A stretch of DNA of 10,339 bases from Geosiphon pyriformis (taxonomy: Eukaryota; Glomeromycota; Glomeromycetes; Archaeosporales; Geosiphonaceae), in assembly GCA_016748015.1 (NCBI GenBank), contig JAAOMT010000510.1:9789-20127 (forward strand), read 5' to 3'. This document shows positions 7,244 to 10,339 of this stretch, piece after piece. Numbering within the stretch: the stretch's first letter is position 1; the number at the start of each line of letters is the position of its first letter. The notes beneath the pieces are model-generated. The model saw only the letters and a program-made list of their open reading frames with translations, was not told the DNA's origin and did no database searches. Position numbers and translations under genes: made by a program.

Positions 7244-8156
7244 GGGGATACTAAGAGCATAGCACTCAGAACACTATTGTTCATCGCAAGGCATAATGCA
7301 TTCTTTACATAGCCTAATGTTCATTTGCTCTAATTGTTGAATTTGAGCTTCTTGGGTTGGGTAGGTGTAACTTGCAATTTGGTGGTAGACTTCTACTTCA
7401 TCTTCATAATCGAATCCAGCTAATTCCATAGTGTATTCAATATATTCTGCTTCCTTCATTTGACGAACATTTTCTTTGGTAGCTCCATTAATTAATGCCA
7501 TTACTAAGTCGAAAATTATCTCAGCATTATGAGGGTAGTGATAGAGTTTGTTAAGAGCACTGTTGTATGCTGCATTAAAGGGTGTTCTTTTTTTTACTTT
7601 TTCTGAAATTGATAAAGCATATTGGCAGGTCTGATCGCAGACTTCTCCTCTCATTGCTACATCAATCCAATTGCATTCTTCCGATAGCATATCTCCACAA
7701 GTTAAACAAGGGGTGTTGTCTCATTTTCCGCTCCTTTTTATTAGATGGTCCCATCACTCTCTGTGGCAAGTCTTGCAGTAATAACAAGTATGATTCTCAT
7801 ATTCTTCTTCAGATAAAATGCAGGCTCCCATTGACGATAGTTTCTTGTAGCAGTCCTTACATTTAAGGAGAATATAGGGGTGTTGTTTCCTTGGTTTGGG
7901 TTTTGAGTAAGATGTATTCCATCCAGAGGTTTCAGATTTAGTGTGTGGGATAAAATGTTCTTGTTCCGTTTCATCAGCCCAGTTGGACGTTGATTTAAGA
8001 GCCATGAATGTTTTGATTATTGGTTTTTTTTTTTCTGGTTCAAATTCAAAAGCCGGGGCTTTTTCAGAGCGTTTGTTGAATGTGCCACACATGGCAGGTA
8101 CCCAGGCGTGTTGTCCTTGGTAGGAGATTGTTAACTCTTGTATTTCCCAATTCAGA
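7244..8156 (-). pseudogene. Cys-rich module between protease and dUTPase
   Basis: About 300 codons in the gag-pol frame with no match I can name. The first third is a charged linker (FEFEPEKKKPIIKTFMAL). Then come paired cysteines spaced as for zinc binding: CKDC at 7861-7850, a Cys before ILSEEEYE, CYYCKTC, CLTCGDML, CNW, CDQTC, and near the end LCKECIMPC and CSEC. Between them lies a helical, acidic part (AEYIEYTMELAGFDYEDEVE). The damage is TGA 7756-7754, TGA 7723-7721 and TAG 7276-7274. The pattern suggests several small zinc ribbons or treble-clef folds, perhaps nucleic-acid or protein binding. It is not the Gag knuckle, which lies at 9011-9052. The role is unknown. Confidence 0.6.
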
Positions 8157-8736
8157 TTAGCATTGGCTTTTTGAAGCCAATCATTTCCGACGAGAGCTTG
8201 GTACTGGGGTGCGTCCATTACAAAAACTTTGACTGGAATGGTGATTCCATCAAGAGTGAATAGAAAATTGTCAATTTCTCCTACTGGGGTCTTTTTCATA
8301 TCATCAACAGTAACAATTACTGTTTGAGCTGGTCAGTCGACATTTCTTTTCAACTGTTGCATTAACTGGTAGGTGATAATGCTTCTGGTAGATCTACTGT
8401 CTAGGATCAAGCGAATTGGCTTTCCTTCTACTTCAGCTTCTGTGTACATTGCAGTGATAGCTTTTTGCTCATTAGCCACTGCATTGCTAAGCAAGAATGG
8501 TGATTTATTTACTTCAAATTCGAAAGGAAAGATATCAGAGAGATTGGCATTTTCAGCAATTCGGGCTGGTGGAATAGTGATGTGGTTATGAGAAAGATTT
8601 TGTTGTTGTTGTGCTGCAGCTCTACCTTCTGAGAGTGCAGTATGGTGAAAATCCTGTTCTTCCAGCATTGTTAAATAACTGGGTTGAGTGTAGTAGTGGT
8701 TGAGTCTTGGTTGAGTGGTATTTCGGGGAACCAATT
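8157..8736 (-). pseudogene. Retropepsin-like aspartic protease region
   Basis: EGKPIRLILDSRSTRSIITY carries the active-site Asp at 8401-8399. It is normally followed by Ser/Thr-Gly; here the third residue is Arg (AGA, 8395-8393), and another Gly-to-Arg type change follows three residues later. Downstream, PVKVFVMDAPQYQALVGNDWL supplies the hydrophobic-hydrophobic-Gly motif that closes the family fold. A TGA at 8335-8333 separates the two halves where Arg or Trp would fit. The N-terminal part of this segment is a linker rich in Gln/His. The enzyme cuts the Gag-Pol polyprotein; the Asp-Ser-Arg site makes activity unlikely. Confidence 0.8.
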
Positions 8737-10339
8737 GGTTGTTCGAACTGATTCTACTGTTGTTTACTTGGTATCAGTTTTGTGGTGTGAATTGATTTTG
8801 TGTAATCAGTCTTCAAGCAGATACTTGATAATATTGTGTGGGTGGTTGTTAGTATTGCTGTTGGATTGGTTGTGAGGCGGGCTGATAATAGTTATTTTGG
8901 TATTGGGGTCTTGGTGGATAGTAAGCTGGGGGTGATGGTTGATAATAAGATTGCTGTGGTGGAGAGTAACGTTGATTACCCCTATTTTGTTGGTCTCATT
9001 GTAGCTTTCTGCAATCTCTTTTCCAGTGGCCAGAGATTCCACAGTAATGGCAATTCTGGGGCTGGTTATTGGAAAGTAGTGCAAAGTTATTTTGATTTCG
9101 TCTTTGGGGTGGTTGATATCTCTGTTGTTGTTGGTTGGTAAAATAGTTTTTGATCTTCTTTGTGAGTTGGTCAATTTTTTTCTCAGCTGCTGAGCTGGTT
9201 TCTCCAATTGCCAAATTTACAAGTTTTGTATGATTGGCCTCTTTCATGGCCATTTCATATCTTTTCGCGTGCTGTATAGCAGAGTTTAAATCTTCTGGTG
9301 CGTGTGGGCAAACCTTTTTAATTAGTTTATCTTTTAGACCAGCGATAAATTGATCCAAGATTTGAGCATCGGAATAATAATCATTTGTCTCGAGTTGGCG
9401 AATTCGTCTGAGAAGTTTGTTGAATTTCCCAATATAAGTTATAATGGATTTGGAGGGTTCTTGTTTGATATTTCGAAAACGATTGCGAAGAGTGATGAAG
9501 GTATTATTGTCGGTGAACTGTTCAAGAAAGGCTGCTTTGAAAGCATTCCAATCATTAAATGAGACGGCCAGGTTTTCAAACCATTCTCCTGCTGTTCCTT
9601 TGAAAAAGTATGGAATTGTTCTTAACATTCTGGTGGCATTTCACCCATTTGCATTTCCGGCTTTAGTAACTTGGTCGAGCCATTCTTGAGGACTGGTCTC
9701 AATGTCTTCTCCATTAAAGTCAGAGATTTTTGCAATGTATGTTGTCATTTTGTTTTCTTTGTTTTCACTGTCTATTGATTCTTCTTCAGTTATTTCAGAG
9801 TTGTTTTCTTTGTTTGCTGTTGTCTCAGAGTGTTTACTTTGATTTTCAGCTAGAAAATCAAAGAGATTGGAACTAGTTTGAAGGGGTTCTTGTTGTCTGG
9901 TGGGACTTCTGAGTGATGTAAAATCTTCTGGTCTTGCAAATTGATTCAAGGGTGAATTAGGTGTTTGTGCTTGTGCAAGTGAAGCTGGAAAAGGTGTGAT
10001 AGTAAGTAGAAGTTTTGAGCTGGTTCCTTGTTCAGGTGTTTGTAGATGTTTGAATGATATTTTGGGAGTATTGGGTGTTGTGTGAACAGGTCGGTTATTT
10101 TTTTGTCTTTTGTTGCTACTGGTTTCAGGTTCAGATTCGAGTTCAAAGGCAAATTGTGTGTTTGCAGGATATTTTTCTTCACAAAACTGAATGATATTAT
10201 AATCGAGTTCCTCAAAATAAGTAGCACAAGCTTCAGCACTAATGTTTTCTGATTCAGTGTTGGAATAGTGTAGTATGTTCTCAAGAAGATCTCTTTTAAC
10301 TGTTGTAATGTTATAGTTCCCAAAGAGGTAGTCATTGAT
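8737..10339 (-). pseudogene. Gag (capsid, CCHC knuckle, Q/P/Y-rich tail), 5' end outside window
   Basis: The real Gag frame is open from the window edge at 10339 down to TGA 9643-9641; it lacks start codons until 9949, so it is easily missed. The N-terminal part is Ser/Thr/Pro-rich and then acidic. TSPQEWLDQVTKAG begins the capsid, which continues through YFFKGTAGEWFENL, FLEQFTD and YIGKFNKLLRRI, typical of Ty3/Gypsy Gag. A perfect C-x2-C-x4-H-x4-C zinc knuckle lies at 9052-9011 (CHYCGISGHWKRDC). It is followed by a Gln/Pro/Tyr-rich tail with TGA 8998-8996, TAA 8851-8849, TGA 8815-8813 and TGA 8776-8774. The tail runs in frame into the protease, so there is no gag-pol frameshift site. Gag packages the element RNA into virus-like particles. 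Confidence 0.88.

Larger units (their letters stand above)
1960..10339 (-). mobile_element. Ty3/Gypsy LTR retrotransposon with dUTPase, decayed, 5' end beyond window
   Basis: Read on the minus strand, the order Gag, PR, Cys-rich module, dUTPase, RT, RNase H, IN, extra ORF, LTR is diagnostic of Metaviridae (Ty3/Gypsy), because IN follows RNase H. The dUTPase between PR and RT is uncommon but known in some fungal members. Visible length is about 8.4 kb, with the 5' LTR, primer-binding site and Gag start outside. From 10339 to about 4880 all coding pieces share one frame. From about 4870 to 3433 they lie in a neighbouring frame, which fits a 1-nt deletion near 4872-4885. In-frame TGA codons (codon 3' end) occur at 9641, 8996, 8813, 8774, 8333, 7754, 7721, 6479, 6110, 5843, 4964, 4051 and 3874. 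In-frame TAA codons occur at 8849, 6866, 6389 and 6161, and TAG at 7274 and 4732. It cannot encode a working polyprotein. Confidence 0.93.

Noticed and set aside
7102-7284. 60-codon minus ORF over the start of the dUTPase
   Set aside because: Wrong frame relative to the dUTPase and acidic linker; a shadow.
7582-8123. Plus-strand ORFs opposite the Cys-rich module
   Set aside because: Antisense to an in-frame polyprotein segment; Leu/Ser/Cys-rich antisense-type composition.
3874-9643. Genetic code in which TGA means Trp
   Set aside because: Many TGA sit at Trp positions, but several others fit Arg, most Trp codons are still TGG, and in-frame TAA and TAG also occur. Catalytic residues are lost as well. 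Decay explains all of it.
8684-9689. Several plus-strand ORFs over gag (8684-8875, 8836-9141, 9350-9562, 9444-9689)
   Set aside because: They are antisense to clear Gag motifs and have no recognisable protein features.
9946-10335. 129-codon minus-strand ORF starting with ATG at 10335
   Set aside because: It overlaps the true Gag frame, which is open from the window edge at 10339 to 9641 and joins the capsid. The ATG frame is a shadow.
1-10339. tRNA, rRNA or host protein genes
   Set aside because: No cloverleaf-like or rRNA-like sequence was noticed by eye, and every long coding signal belongs to the two retroelements.

Overview
The window is AT-rich eukaryotic repeat DNA with no sign of an ordinary host gene. 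It holds two decayed retrotransposons on opposite strands. Protein style (an ORF1 plus AP-endonuclease LINE; a Ty3/Gypsy gag-pol with a dUTPase) and base composition suggest a fungus, most likely an arbuscular mycorrhizal fungus of the Rhizophagus type (Glomeromycotina). That assignment rests on recognition and no search was run.

Layout. Positions 1-1730 (+) hold a LINE fragment: an ORF1 with an RRM-like part and a zinc knuckle, then the start of an ORF2 with the N-terminal part of an AP-type endonuclease. The homology fades at about 1650-1730 and no LINE reverse transcriptase follows. Positions 1825-1959 hold two degenerate copies of a 67-68 bp tandem repeat. At about 1960 a Ty3/Gypsy LTR retrotransposon begins, reading on the minus strand and running off the right edge. 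Its 3' LTR (about 1960-2517) carries a ~20-bp tandem repeat array, a TATA box and a poly(A) signal in the order expected for U3-R. Next, going up in coordinates, come a weak polypurine tract, an uninterrupted ORF of unknown function (2598-3275), and a very long gag-pol (3433-10339, minus).

The gag-pol order in transcript sense is Gag (capsid, CCHC knuckle, Q/P/Y-rich tail), aspartic protease, a Cys-rich module, dUTPase, a linker, RT, RNase H, integrase (HHCC, DDE), and a GPY/F-like tail. From the right edge to about 4880 everything lies in one reading frame, so Gag and Pol were probably one fused polyprotein. A probable 1-nt deletion moves the integrase into the neighbouring frame.

Both elements are dead. 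I count 19 in-frame stops in gag-pol and at least 8 in the LINE frames; nearly all are one transition away from an expected Trp, Gln or Arg codon. Protease, dUTPase, RT and integrase each carry a G-to-A type change at a catalytic or near-catalytic residue. Indels are rare. The picture is decay by C-to-T/G-to-A transitions, as from cytosine methylation or an RIP-like process. The parts most worth attention are the Cys-rich module beside the dUTPase, the extra 3' ORF, and the U3 repeat array.
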